Below are positions 45,201 through 52,813 of a stretch of 64,000 nt of DNA, in pieces. This DNA is from Deltaproteobacteria bacterium. Its GTDB lineage: Bacteria; Myxococcota; JADLHZ01. The notes beneath the pieces are model-generated. The model worked only from the letters and a program-made list of their open reading frames with translations, searched no databases and had not been told where the DNA came from. Within the stretch, counting starts at the first letter, position 1, and every line of letters begins with the position of its first letter. The DNA is taken from contig JADLHZ010000108.1 of NCBI GenBank assembly GCA_020848545.1, positions 81,871-145,870 on the forward strand. Reading direction: 5' to 3'. The translations under genes and the position numbers were made by a program.

Positions 45201-46016
45201 CCCGAGGGCTTCTTCGTCGACGCGACGACCGAGGGCCTCGATCTCGGAAACCTGCGCAACGACGATCAGGGCGCGACGGCGCTCGTGCTCGACGCCGAAG
45301 GCGACGGCTTCCGCTTCGTGGACATCCCCTATCAAGCGCCCGCGCTCGAACGCGAAGAGCACGCGATGACGATGACGATCGCGAGCGACACACAAGCGAC
45401 GGCGAACGACCTCATGACCTTGCGCGGCGCCTCCGCCGCGCAGCTGCGCGTGCTCTTGCGCAACGAGCAGGTGGCGAGGAAGACCTTCGAGAACGTCGGT
45501 GCGTACCTCTTCCCCGGCTCCTCGCTGACGAGCACGAGCGCGAAGAATCACGAGGACATCGTGGCGCCGCTCGAAGTGAGCTTGAGCCTCGATGTGTCGA
45601 CCTCGCTCACCCGCGAAGGAAGCCGCATGCGCATCAAGGTGCCGGCGCCGGTCTCGCTCCTCCGCGCAGGGACCCTCGTGAAACGGAAGACCGACCTCAT
45701 TCTCGGTGTGCCGAGCGTCGGCGTCTACCGCCACGAGATCACCTTGCCTGAGGGCCACCGCGTGGCGCACTTGCCGGAGCCGTTCATGCTCGAGCACGCG
45801 TGCTTCTCGGCCAAGCGGACGAGCGAGGCGAAGGATCGCAAGGTGCAGATGACGCTGACCATCGAGCGCCGTTGCGCGCGCGTGAAGGCCGAGGACTATC
45901 CGGCGTTTCGCGAGGTGCTGCAAAAGCTGACCAACGCGACGCAACAAGAGCTCGTCTTCGAGAAGAAGCTGATGGCGCACTTTGACGCACCGCCGGCGGC
46001 CGCGCCGCGACAATGA
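42234..46016 (+). CDS. Lipoprotein with TPRs, DUF3857 and transglutaminase domains
   Basis: A 1260-residue lipoprotein (signal MRAFAASMFILCAC, Cys14). Residues about 200-320 include a PA14/galactose-binding-like beta domain (LLHVRCGAALKILVNDQVVFSEE). TPR motifs follow (about 380-640: LPAFLQKRARFYRQKKQLDKAQRDLERAVE, WARPYERLAVLYDEQGKKDATLAEYKRAL). Then comes the DUF3857 domain (HEVTEVAQDGSSKRFITLVAKALDDQG, LRAYSVNKRGDRQELSSVQG), and a transglutaminase-like cysteine protease core with an intact Cys936-His978-Asp996 triad (GDCKDKSVLLIRLAKLAG, FNHAIVYV, FVDATTEG). A beta-rich tail follows. Such proteins act in the periplasm on unknown protein or peptide substrates. Single gene. Confidence 0.86.
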   Translation: MRAFAASMFILCACASTLPRLPVPALSSAVDADDPLIAAFYDASPFDAPTFEALLATALRERPRSAAVHEVAMQRAKLRGDHDAAFMHALHAAAATRSPLAAWFVSELDRNDRTVSEMRAAIELTRAIYASDAPAAVRAEAAITLASLLASFDERDEAQALNRWLGYMSQFLYIGPFDNDQGKGFATPYPPEQTIDAAKTYPGKILPIGWRPLRRLNEEAAVWLDDVISPAEHAVTYFATFVRAGASREVLLHVRCGAALKILVNDQVVFSEEKLGAGRNDNITVPLRLEAGWHKLVFKIAGQRSTAFAARFSDNDGGPIELEASNVPKTMLAAAHVIERPVGLAPAIATFASPGRRAFWQTREVYRSGRQLDVVPAHEAAAQAMRGHPLAIFEGALAYWDNDELGKAIDLLGKGTERFGDVLPAFLQKRARFYRQKKQLDKAQRDLERAVERAPKSRFLWMDLADLLDARGLGPERTRVLTKVLGEWPDSVWAKRELADAWSSRGYTQRAEVLHREIARLLPGENRGWQRLVDRDVQRGDLDAAIDRLREMQARQPLAHGLVMQEADLWRRNDRPEEATALLTRVATQDPDWARPYERLAVLYDEQGKKDATLAEYKRALARDPKNSTLRERVDLLEPQGKEYAEKYVPGEAEIDAIVAGAAAVKIEAGAHVVLLSDHEVTEVAQDGSSKRFITLVAKALDDQGRDALTHTSLPSHGTTKLLRAYSVNKRGDRQELSSVQGDALRFRQLEVGSIVVLQYIWYAPPQAFLPNHFASSWRFESVHRQHEKATWVLIMPEGRALNVQIRGAIKREDRREDGRDVRVFTAEHVPALIAEPFMPPQDDLLASVDVSTLQDWSEYVRWERALLVDAFRSSPAIEALAQRLTADKKTPQAKLDAILHFVAREIRYQQEYETTIAGVRPHACPVVVERGYGDCKDKSVLLIRLAKLAGLTAEMALLRTTNAGAVQKAIPNQQFNHAIVYVPKQAGLPEGFFVDATTEGLDLGNLRNDDQGATALVLDAEGDGFRFVDIPYQAPALEREEHAMTMTIASDTQATANDLMTLRGASAAQLRVLLRNEQVARKTFENVGAYLFPGSSLTSTSAKNHEDIVAPLEVSLSLDVSTSLTREGSRMRIKVPAPVSLLRAGTLVKRKTDLILGVPSVGVYRHEITLPEGHRVAHLPEPFMLEHACFSAKRTSEAKDRKVQMTLTIERRCARVKAEDYPAFREVLQKLTNATQQELVFEKKLMAHFDAPPAAAPRQ

Positions 46017-46053
46017 TCGCAACCCAGCCACTTGCGTCCTTTGCCCATAGGCG

Positions 46054-47349
46054 ATGAGCGTCCCAGCGATCGCAAAAAAGCCGCAGCCAGCCCTGACAGC
46101 GAAGCCGGCTAAGACCGCTGCGCCGTCGACGACCGCCGGCCCGAAGGTTGCGGTCAAAGTCGATGGCTACGACGGCACGACGCAGGGTCGCCACCACATC
46201 GCGCCGGCGCCGAAGGCTGCGCCGCCGCCAAAAGAGCCGCTGACGCCGACGACCATCGACGCCCACCTCGCCGAGCTCTCACGCAAAGAGAAGCTTCGCA
46301 TCCTCGTCATGGCGTACGGGGACGTCGGCGTGCCGCCGGACACTGGCGCCATCATCGTCAATCAAACGCACCTGACCAAGAGCGGTGCGCCGGCGTTGAA
46401 GAGAGCGATCGCGACGAGCGAGGCGAAGAGCGGCGCGCCGGTGCTGGTCGCCGCCGATCAAGAGGGTGGCAACATCAACCGCCTGCGCCACATCAGCGCT
46501 GTCCGCTTTCCCTCGGCGGCGGCCATGAAGCGCATGGAGTTGAAAGACATCCGCGCCGAAGGCAAGAAGACCGGCGAGGCGATGGCGGCGGCGGGCGTCA
46601 ACACGCTGCTCGGCCCGGACCTCGACGTCGCGCGTGACGGGACGCTCATGGACAGGATGCAGCGCTCCTTCGGCACCACGCCCGAAGAGGTCACCACGCG
46701 GGTCACGGCGTTCGTCGCCGGGCTGCGCGAGGGAAACCCGAAGCTCGTGATCCTCGGCAAGCACTTCCCGGGCTACGACGTGCGCGGCAACAGCGACATC
46801 GCGCGCGTCAGCGATCCGGCGCCGGAAGAGGTCGTGTACGGGCGCGCCGAGCCCTTCTTCGACGTGCCAGGCCTCGACGGCGTCATGGTCAGCTCGATCC
46901 GCTACACCGAGATCGAGGACGTGCCGGCGTGCTTCTCGGCGAAGATCGTGGCCAAAGCGCGCGAGAAGGACAAAGGCCGCGTGGTCGTCACCGACGATCT
47001 CGTGGCGTTGTCGCTGCACTCCTCTGAGATCGCCGCGTACAAAGAGTATCTGCTCGCACGCACCCGTGGCGACACGACGCAGATGGAGAAGCTCGTCGCG
47101 AAGCACCCGGGGCTCGCTTCGGACACCGAGCGCGGCAAGCTGCAGCGAAGAGCCGACGCCGAGGCCGTCGCCAACGCCATCGCGGCGTTCACCGCCGGAT
47201 GCGACATCTTGCTCGTGCTCGATGCGCGCGTGGCGCCTTTGATGGTGCAAGGCCTCGACGCGCACCTCGCCGCGCACCCCGAGCTCGACGCGCAGCTCGA
47301 CACGTCGGTGCGGCGAGTCCTTGCGTTACAAGCAAGACAGAGCGGCTAG
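46054..47349 (+). CDS. Glycoside hydrolase family 3 (NagZ-like), low-complexity N-terminus
   Basis: A 431-residue enzyme. The first ~75 residues are low complexity (Lys/Ala/Pro, then VDGYDGTTQGRHHIAP) with no signal peptide. The rest is a GH3 barrel: VLVAADQEGGNINRLRHI (substrate Asp-Gln-Glu), FPSAAAM, KHFPGYDVRGNSD replacing NagZ's KHFPGHGDT, and the nucleophile-like Asp in VVVTDDLVALSL. GH3 N-terminal-only enzymes of this type are beta-N-acetylglucosaminidases acting on muropeptides. The altered KHFPG motif and N-terminal tail make substrate and location uncertain. The element at 47393 begins 44 bases after the stop. Confidence 0.85.
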   Translation: MSVPAIAKKPQPALTAKPAKTAAPSTTAGPKVAVKVDGYDGTTQGRHHIAPAPKAAPPPKEPLTPTTIDAHLAELSRKEKLRILVMAYGDVGVPPDTGAIIVNQTHLTKSGAPALKRAIATSEAKSGAPVLVAADQEGGNINRLRHISAVRFPSAAAMKRMELKDIRAEGKKTGEAMAAAGVNTLLGPDLDVARDGTLMDRMQRSFGTTPEEVTTRVTAFVAGLREGNPKLVILGKHFPGYDVRGNSDIARVSDPAPEEVVYGRAEPFFDVPGLDGVMVSSIRYTEIEDVPACFSAKIVAKAREKDKGRVVVTDDLVALSLHSSEIAAYKEYLLARTRGDTTQMEKLVAKHPGLASDTERGKLQRRADAEAVANAIAAFTAGCDILLVLDARVAPLMVQGLDAHLAAHPELDAQLDTSVRRVLALQARQSG

Positions 47350-47392
47350 AGAACAGCCCACGTCAGTCCCATGCGCGAACGCTGGACAGGGG

Positions 47393-47556
47393 CTAGTGTC
47401 CTGAGTCACAAATTCGCAACCATCTTCTCGGCGATCCATCCCGAACTGCTTCGTTGCGAGACCTTGAAAGATTGCCGATATTCCTGCGGCCTCGCGCCTC
47501 GCATTCCGGGCGCCTCGCCAAGAATATGGCCACGAATTTGTGACTCAGGACACTAG
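47393..47556. mobile_element. MITE-like element with 24-bp perfect terminal inverted repeats
   Basis: A 164-bp non-coding segment whose ends (47393-47416 and 47533-47556) are a perfect 24-base inverted repeat running from CTAGTGTCCTGAG to ACAAATTCG. Imperfect pairing continues inward (CCATCTTCTCGGCGA versus CCATATTCTTGGCGA), to about 45 bases. Both ends carry a TA dinucleotide, as at the ends of IS630/Tc1-type elements that duplicate TA. No transposase is encoded, so a MITE or a large REP-like hairpin fits. The right end provides the TAG stop codon of the caspase gene. Confidence 0.65.
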
Positions 47557-50500
47557 AAGCGCACGCTCGACAGCGGATTGTCGCGCTGGACCATCGGGTG
47601 CTGCCGATCCTCGCTGGCGGCACGCACGATCGCGAACGCGGCGCGGACGAGCTCGTGCACCGCGATCTTGCCGTCGCCGTTCTCGTCGGTCTTCTTGTCG
47701 GCGAGCGCGGTCAGGAGCGCGTGCGAGAACAGGCCGTGACCGAGCGCCGGATCCTCGAACGACCACTCGTCGCCGCGCGATGAAGCGATGACGACGGTGC
47801 CCGAGCGGCGTTCGAGATCGGCGTAGATGTAACGATCGCGCTCGAGGCCGTACGCCGGCGTTGGTGCGCTCGCGGCTTCAGTGTCGCCCTTCTTCTTCAA
47901 GCCGCGCGCGACGAGCTTCTGCGACAGCGCGCGGCCGGCGCCGACTTGGAGCTCGTCGCTGTCGCCGGACTCGCACGCATCGAGCAGCAACAAGCGACTG
48001 CGCGCGCGCGACTCCGCGAGCACGCTCTCCAACGCCGCGAACGGGATGGCCGTCTCGGCGAGGCGTCGCGGATCGACGTCGTGCGGCAGCGCGTAGAAGA
48101 CTCCGCCGGCGTCGTGCATCCCGTGGCCCGCGAAGAACAAGACCACCGTGTCCTTCACCTCGGCCTGCGCGAAGAAGTCCTTCAGCTTGCCGACGGCGTC
48201 TTTGCCGACCTCGCCGTTCGTGAGCGCGAGCTGCTTCGTCGTGGCGAAGCGCTTCGCGAGCGCCGCCGCCACGTCCGCCGCGTCCTTGTGCGCAAAGCCG
48301 AGCGCCAGCGCCGGATCGTCGTACTGCGACACCCCGAGGGTCGCGACGAAGAGGCGCGGCGCGGCGTCGCTGTCGAGCACCACCCGCTTCGCCGCGCGGA
48401 ACGACTCGGCCCCGTGCTTGTTCGTGCACGACACCTCGATCGCATTGTCGCCCGGGGCCAAGCGCACGACCTGAGCGCTCTCGTGCGCAGCGCCGCTCGC
48501 CGGTACATCGGCGACGAGCACGCCGTTGACGAAGATCGACGCGCGCGCGAGCTCGCCTTGCTTGTCCGTGCAGCGCGCGCGAACACTCTGATCCGCGCCG
48601 TTGAACGCACCCACCTCGATCGCCGCCTCGGGGATGCTGACGTCGATCGCCCGCTTGCCGAGCCCGGCGCGTTCGAGCCGGCGCTCTGCGAGCTTCGCGA
48701 AGTGGGCGATGAGATCCGCGGGCAGCTCGGTGACTCGCGAGAGCACGCGGTCGGGTCGGTTCGAGAGCACCGCGAACTGCTCGACGCGAAACGCAGTCTG
48801 CCCGCGCACCATCGCGACGCGCTCGGCGCCGCGGGGTGACGCATCGAAGTCGCCGTCGTCGGTATAGACGAGCCACTCGTCGCCATTGCCGAGGTAGCGG
48901 ACGGGCGCCTCGGCTTTCGCGGCGAGTGCGTGCAAGCTGACGACGCCGTCGTAGCGACCGACCGCCAGCGCGCGGCCGTTCGGCGTGAACGCGAGCGACG
49001 AGGCGTTCCCCGGGATCTGCCGCAGCTCTTTGCCGGCAGCGTCGAAGAGACGCACGAAGTCCTCCTTCAACGCGCGCGTCGCGATCCGCGTGCCATCCGG
49101 GCTCACCGCGACGCCGCCGCCCTTGATCGTCCCGCGCTCTTTGAACGCCGTGCCGTCGAACGAAAGGATGGTGGTGTCGGTGTGCCAGCTCGAGACGTAG
49201 ACGCGATCGCCATACACCGCGACGCTCAACGCCGAGTCCTTGCCGAGCGTGAACAGCGCCAGCTCTTTACCGCTCTCCACGTCCCAAGCGCGCACCGTCT
49301 TGTCTTCGCCGCCGGTGAACATGCGCTTGCCGGCGTCGGCGAAAGCCAGGCTGTAAACGTTGCCCTTGTGACCGAGGAAGGTGCGCGCCGTGGCAAAGCC
49401 GTCGCGCTTGAACACCCGCACGATGCCGTCGCCGCACGTCGTCACGATCTCGCCGGTCGGCAAGAAGTCCGCGTCGTAGACCACGCCCGGATGCTTGTAC
49501 TCGGCGAGCAGCGCCCCGGACTTGCTCCACAAGCGCGCCGTCTGATCACGCGAGCCCGTGAGCACGCTCGTGCCGTCAGGCGAAAACGCAAACGCCGTCA
49601 CTTCCCACACGTGACCGCGAAACGTGTGCTCGCTGCGGCCGCTCAGCGCGTAGGTGACGGCGATCGCCTGCGGGTAGGTGTAGGCCACGGCGAAGCGCTC
49701 ACCGCCGGGCTCGAACACGATGCGATGCGCGCTGCCGTTCGCACCCGGAAAGCGCCGCTCGAGCGTGAGCCTCGACTTGTTCACCCGCCACAGGCCCATG
49801 CCGCTCGCCTCGCCGAAGAGCGACGACGACGCCGTGAGCAAGCGATCGTCGAACGCGACGATCGCGTTGATGTGATCGCCGTGCGCCTTCATGACGCGAG
49901 CCGGAGTGACTGGCGCCGCGGTGGACTCCGTCATCGCGCTCACCGCGCAGATGGAGAGGTCGCCCGCGGTGTTGCCGGCGTAGAGGGCGTCGCCTTTGGT
50001 CGAGAACGCGACCGAGCGCGGATAGCCGCCTTTGATCGAGCAGCTGCCGGCGAAGCTCATGTCGCTCGCCCGCCACAGCTTCAACGACTCGTCGCGACCT
50101 CCCATCGTCACTTCGTTGCCGTGCGCGGTGGCAATCAAGGTTCCGTCCGGGCTGAACGCGGCGTCGGTGACGTCGGGGCTCACCGACGCGCCTTCGACGA
50201 TCTTCGGCGCGCCGCCGTCTTGGTTCCAGCGGATGAGCGAGAGCGTACGGCGGCTATAGAGATTGTGCGCCGTGGTGACGAGGTGCTTGCCGTCCGGCGA
50301 AAAGTGCACGGACGACATTTGCACGTAAAACGCCTTCTCGTCGTTGAAGCTCTTGCTGCCTTCGAGCGCGGTGTTCGTCACCACGAGCCGACCATCGACG
50401 CCAACGCTGGCCAGCCGATCGCCGAAGAGATCCAAGCCGGTGACGTCCTTCTTGTGCAGCGCGCGGCTCGCCACGATCTTCTTCGTCGCCAGATCGACGA

Positions 50501-50786
50501 CGCGCACCTTGCCGCTGTCGTCGCCGATGGCGAAGCGCTTGCCGTCCGGGAACAAGCGGAGCGCCGTGATCTCTTCGGGGTACTCGATCGTCTCGAGCAG
50601 GCGGCCGTCGATCGTCCACACTTTGACGAAGCCGTCGCGGCCCGCAGAGAGGACGAGGCGCCGGTCCGGCGTCACCTCGAGCGCGGTGATCTCGGAGACG
50701 TGACCGTTCTGGACGACCATGGCGAAGCTCGGGGACGCAAGGAGGAGCGCAAAGAGGGCCGCGAACATGCCGGAGGTTTGCGCCAT
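47553..50786 (-). CDS. Secreted WD40-repeat caspase-family protein
   Basis: A 1077-residue protein. The ATG at 50786 begins a signal peptide (MAQTSGMFAALFALLLASPS, then FAM). WD40/propeller repeats run from residue about 25 to 650 (EITALEVTPDRRLVLSAGRDGFVKVW, VTAFAFSPDGTSVLTGSRDQTARLWS). An inter-domain beta region precedes a C-terminal caspase (peptidase C14) domain with catalytic His888 in FFAGHGM and Cys938 in LLDACESGD. The predicted location is the periplasm or outside, unlike cytosolic metacaspases. WD40-caspase fusions of this class are known in myxobacteria, but substrate and role are undefined. Its stop codon is provided by the MITE-like element, and the gene is divergent from a short gene 48 bases away. 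Confidence 0.88.
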   Translation of the reverse strand: MAQTSGMFAALFALLLASPSFAMVVQNGHVSEITALEVTPDRRLVLSAGRDGFVKVWTIDGRLLETIEYPEEITALRLFPDGKRFAIGDDSGKVRVVDLATKKIVASRALHKKDVTGLDLFGDRLASVGVDGRLVVTNTALEGSKSFNDEKAFYVQMSSVHFSPDGKHLVTTAHNLYSRRTLSLIRWNQDGGAPKIVEGASVSPDVTDAAFSPDGTLIATAHGNEVTMGGRDESLKLWRASDMSFAGSCSIKGGYPRSVAFSTKGDALYAGNTAGDLSICAVSAMTESTAAPVTPARVMKAHGDHINAIVAFDDRLLTASSSLFGEASGMGLWRVNKSRLTLERRFPGANGSAHRIVFEPGGERFAVAYTYPQAIAVTYALSGRSEHTFRGHVWEVTAFAFSPDGTSVLTGSRDQTARLWSKSGALLAEYKHPGVVYDADFLPTGEIVTTCGDGIVRVFKRDGFATARTFLGHKGNVYSLAFADAGKRMFTGGEDKTVRAWDVESGKELALFTLGKDSALSVAVYGDRVYVSSWHTDTTILSFDGTAFKERGTIKGGGVAVSPDGTRIATRALKEDFVRLFDAAGKELRQIPGNASSLAFTPNGRALAVGRYDGVVSLHALAAKAEAPVRYLGNGDEWLVYTDDGDFDASPRGAERVAMVRGQTAFRVEQFAVLSNRPDRVLSRVTELPADLIAHFAKLAERRLERAGLGKRAIDVSIPEAAIEVGAFNGADQSVRARCTDKQGELARASIFVNGVLVADVPASGAAHESAQVVRLAPGDNAIEVSCTNKHGAESFRAAKRVVLDSDAAPRLFVATLGVSQYDDPALALGFAHKDAADVAAALAKRFATTKQLALTNGEVGKDAVGKLKDFFAQAEVKDTVVLFFAGHGMHDAGGVFYALPHDVDPRRLAETAIPFAALESVLAESRARSRLLLLDACESGDSDELQVGAGRALSQKLVARGLKKKGDTEAASAPTPAYGLERDRYIYADLERRSGTVVIASSRGDEWSFEDPALGHGLFSHALLTALADKKTDENGDGKIAVHELVRAAFAIVRAASEDRQHPMVQRDNPLSSVRF

Positions 50787-50834
50787 TGTCTGCGCCAAAA
50801 CAACCAAGGTGCGAGCTTTCTTGTAAGTAACGTC

Positions 50835-51248
50835 ATGGCAGACGTCTTCGCTCCCTTCATTCGCTCCGTGGTCGACGCGATCGCGGCCGCGAAGGACGCC
50901 CGCCTCGCTCCCAAAGAGCAGCAGCGCTTCGAACGCGAGCTGACGGCGCTCGTCGACGCCGATCGTTGCGACGACGCGGTCTTCTTGCAGCTGATCCTCG
51001 CGGCACATCGCTTGGGCGTCGCTGGTCTCGAAGCCGCCGCCGCGCAGATCTGTTCGCTGGCTCATGTCGGCCTCGCCGCGACGGACGCTCGCCGCGCGCG
51101 GGAGCCGGAGACACGATCATTGCGCGCCGCGAGCCAAGAGCTGCAGAACGTCGCCCCGCGCCAAGCCGGAAGAGTCGACCCGCCTGCAGCGAGAGGCGTT
51201 GGCCTGCGCGCGGGACCCAGGAAACAACGAGTGGAGAAGAGAGCATGA
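50835..51248 (+). CDS. Hypothetical protein, possible frameshift
   Basis: A 137-residue open frame divergent from the caspase gene. The first ~75 residues look like a real helical protein with normal codon use (IRSVVDAIAAAKDARLAPKEQQRFERELTAL, FLQLILAAHRLGVAGLEAAAAQI). The last ~60 are Arg-rich and look like non-coding shift sequence, while the +1 frame has PEESTRLQREALACARDPG. So the gene may be frameshifted, or it ends earlier than annotated. The stop overlaps the next start (ATGA). Ribosome-binding site weak. Not recognised. Confidence 0.45.
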   Translation: MADVFAPFIRSVVDAIAAAKDARLAPKEQQRFERELTALVDADRCDDAVFLQLILAAHRLGVAGLEAAAAQICSLAHVGLAATDARRAREPETRSLRAASQELQNVAPRQAGRVDPPAARGVGLRAGPRKQRVEKRA

Positions 51249-51910
51249 CCGGAGCCGTCGCAACGAACTTACTTCGCGCCATCGGCGAGTCCGGCGCGCT
51301 GCGCCGCGGCACCGAGAGCGGCAGCGACGTTGGCCCGCGCGAGGCCGGCACGATCATCAGTGCGGTCGGAACGAACTTCACGCGCTCACAGGTGCTCGCC
51401 GCGCTCGATGAGCTCGCGACCTTGTCCCCGAGAGCCCGCGGCCGCCTCACCGACGCCGACATCGCGCGCCTGCGCACCACGGCCAACGAAACGCCGGTGG
51501 AGAATCCTTCGACCTTGACCCAAGGCTTCTTCCGTCCCGAGCGACCGAGCGTGCGCGTGCCGGAGCTCTTGCCTGCGAGCGAGCTAGAAGGGCTCGAGCG
51601 CACCGTTCACCTTGCCACTTACCGCGACGCGAGGGCTGCGCTGCAGGGACGCTATGACCGCGCGTTGGTGGCGTTCGATGCGGCCGTGGCGCGCGGCGAG
51701 ACTGGAGAAGTCGAGCGCAGCGAGATCGAAGACTCGGTGGCGGCGATGGATCGCTTGAACCACGCGGCGCACCGTTTTTCGAACGTGTACGCTGAGTACC
51801 GCGAGCTCTCGCGCGATCCGACCTTAGACGTGAGCACCGGCGCGCTCACGCGTACGCAAGCCGACTTCTTGCGCCTCACTGCGGCGGCGCTCGCTCCTGC
51901 GCGCGAGTGA
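51245..51910 (+). CDS. Hypothetical protein with helical C-terminal domain
   Basis: A 221-residue protein with a good GGAGAAGAGA site before its ATG. The sequence has no signal peptide, membrane helix or catalytic motif: a mixed N-terminal part (VGTNFTRSQVLAALDELATLSPRARGR), then a long helical region (YRDARAALQGRYDRALVAFDAAVARGE, AAMDRLNHAAHRFSNVYAEYREL). I do not recognise a family. Its last 87 bases overlap, on the other strand, the end of the sulfur-transport gene. It may be cotranslated with the preceding short gene. Confidence 0.65.
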   Translation: MTGAVATNLLRAIGESGALRRGTESGSDVGPREAGTIISAVGTNFTRSQVLAALDELATLSPRARGRLTDADIARLRTTANETPVENPSTLTQGFFRPERPSVRVPELLPASELEGLERTVHLATYRDARAALQGRYDRALVAFDAAVARGETGEVERSEIEDSVAAMDRLNHAAHRFSNVYAEYRELSRDPTLDVSTGALTRTQADFLRLTAAALAPARE

Positions 51911-52324
51911 GCGTTCGACAGCCCGCACGATCCACGCGCTGCTGACCATCGCTGCGGTGAAGGCGAGCAGCCCAGCGGTGCTCAGCGAGAACGCGCCGAT
52001 CGACACGATCGCCGGCCCCGGACAGTAGCCCGACAGCCCCCAACCGACGCCGAACAAGAGCGCGCCGGCGACCAGCCTGCCGGTGATGCGCCGCTCGCTC
52101 GGGAGGTGCAGCTTGCCGTCGAGGATCGGCTCTCCGCGTTTTTTCGCGAAGCGAAACGCCGAGGCGTAGACCGCGAGCGCACCGCCCATGACGAACGCGA
52201 GCGCCGGGCTCCAGGCGCCGAACACGTCGAGAAACGCGGCGACGTTGCGCGGGTCGGTCATGCCGGACAGGCCGAGGCCGAGCGCGAAGAGCACGCCCGA
52301 GATCGCAGCGACGAACGCGCGCAT
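51824..52324 (-). CDS. YeeE/YedE family sulfur transporter, second half
   Basis: A 166-residue membrane protein with about four helices: MRAFVAAISGVLFALGLGLSG, LAFVMGGALAVYASAFRFA, GRLVAGALLFGVGWGLSGYCPG, and ALLAFTAAMVSSAWIV. The conserved Cys in GLSGYCPG and the preceding GLGLSGMTDP are hallmarks of the YeeE/YedE (TsuA/PmpB) group that imports thiosulfate or other reduced sulfur. The start overlaps the stop of the next upstream gene (TGATG), so the pair forms one transporter or two halves. The Arg-rich tail overlaps the opposite-strand gene for 87 bases, which is unusual. Confidence 0.83.
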   Translation of the reverse strand: MRAFVAAISGVLFALGLGLSGMTDPRNVAAFLDVFGAWSPALAFVMGGALAVYASAFRFAKKRGEPILDGKLHLPSERRITGRLVAGALLFGVGWGLSGYCPGPAIVSIGAFSLSTAGLLAFTAAMVSSAWIVRAVERSLARRSERRRSEAQEVGLRTRERAGAHV

Positions 52325-52740
52325 CAGAGAATCCTCCCGTTCGCGAGCGCGACAGCGACGGCGCCGGCGAAGATGAAGCTGAGCGTGGCGACGATCGAGC
52401 GCAGCGAGCCGCGACCGATGCCGCAGACGCCGTGACCGCTCGTGCACCCGTTGGCGAGCTGAGTGCCGACCCCCACGAGCACGCCGGCGAGCGTGAGCTG
52501 CAGGAGCGAGCTCGTCACGGGGGCGCCGAAGACGCCGGGCGCGACAAAGGAAAGAACGAGGCCGCCGGCGAGCAGGCCGGCGACGAACGCGATCCGCCAT
52601 TCGCGGTCGGCGCTGGTCCACACGCGGCCGATGACACCGCTGACGCCGGCGATGCGTCCGTTTGCGATCAATAAGAGCGCCGCCGCCAATCCGATCACCA
52701 CGCCGCCGCCGAGCGCCCGGCTCAGTTCGCCAATAGACAT
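52324..52740 (-). CDS. YeeE/YedE family sulfur transporter, first half
   Basis: A 138-residue membrane protein with about four helices (GGGVVIGLAAALLLIANGRIAGVSGVI, AFVAGLLAGGLVLSFVA, LLQLTLAGVLVGVGTQLANGCTSGHG). The NGCTSGHGVCGI motif with paired Cys is typical of thiosulfate-transport YeeE/YedE proteins. It is the first gene of a two-gene unit and starts at an ATG placed right next to a 20-bp perfect palindrome. Such two-gene sulfur importers are often under a dedicated repressor, but no repressor gene lies next to them here. Confidence 0.85.
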   Translation of the reverse strand: MSIGELSRALGGGVVIGLAAALLLIANGRIAGVSGVIGRVWTSADREWRIAFVAGLLAGGLVLSFVAPGVFGAPVTSSLLQLTLAGVLVGVGTQLANGCTSGHGVCGIGRGSLRSIVATLSFIFAGAVAVALANGRIL

Positions 52741-52760
52741 GCATCCGTTATAACGGATGC
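52741..52760. promoter_or_regulatory. 20-bp perfect palindrome at the transporter start
   Basis: GCATCCGTTATAACGGATGC ends one base before the ATG (minus strand) of the sulfur-transporter gene. It contains TATAAC, which could be a -10 element giving a leaderless transcript, and no Shine-Dalgarno sequence is visible. A repressor site is the best guess. Confidence 0.6.
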
Positions 52761-52813
52761 CGTCACGCAACGCCAGCGAAAAGGGACCGGGGAGCGTCAG
52801 CCGAGACGCGGGA

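Noticed and set aside
48930..50834. Long plus-strand frame upstream of the short gene at 50835
   Set aside because: It is opposite the WD40 region of the caspase gene and has shadow composition.
52741..52760. Terminator hairpin
   Set aside because: It has no T-tract and is located at the start codon of a gene, which fits an operator better.
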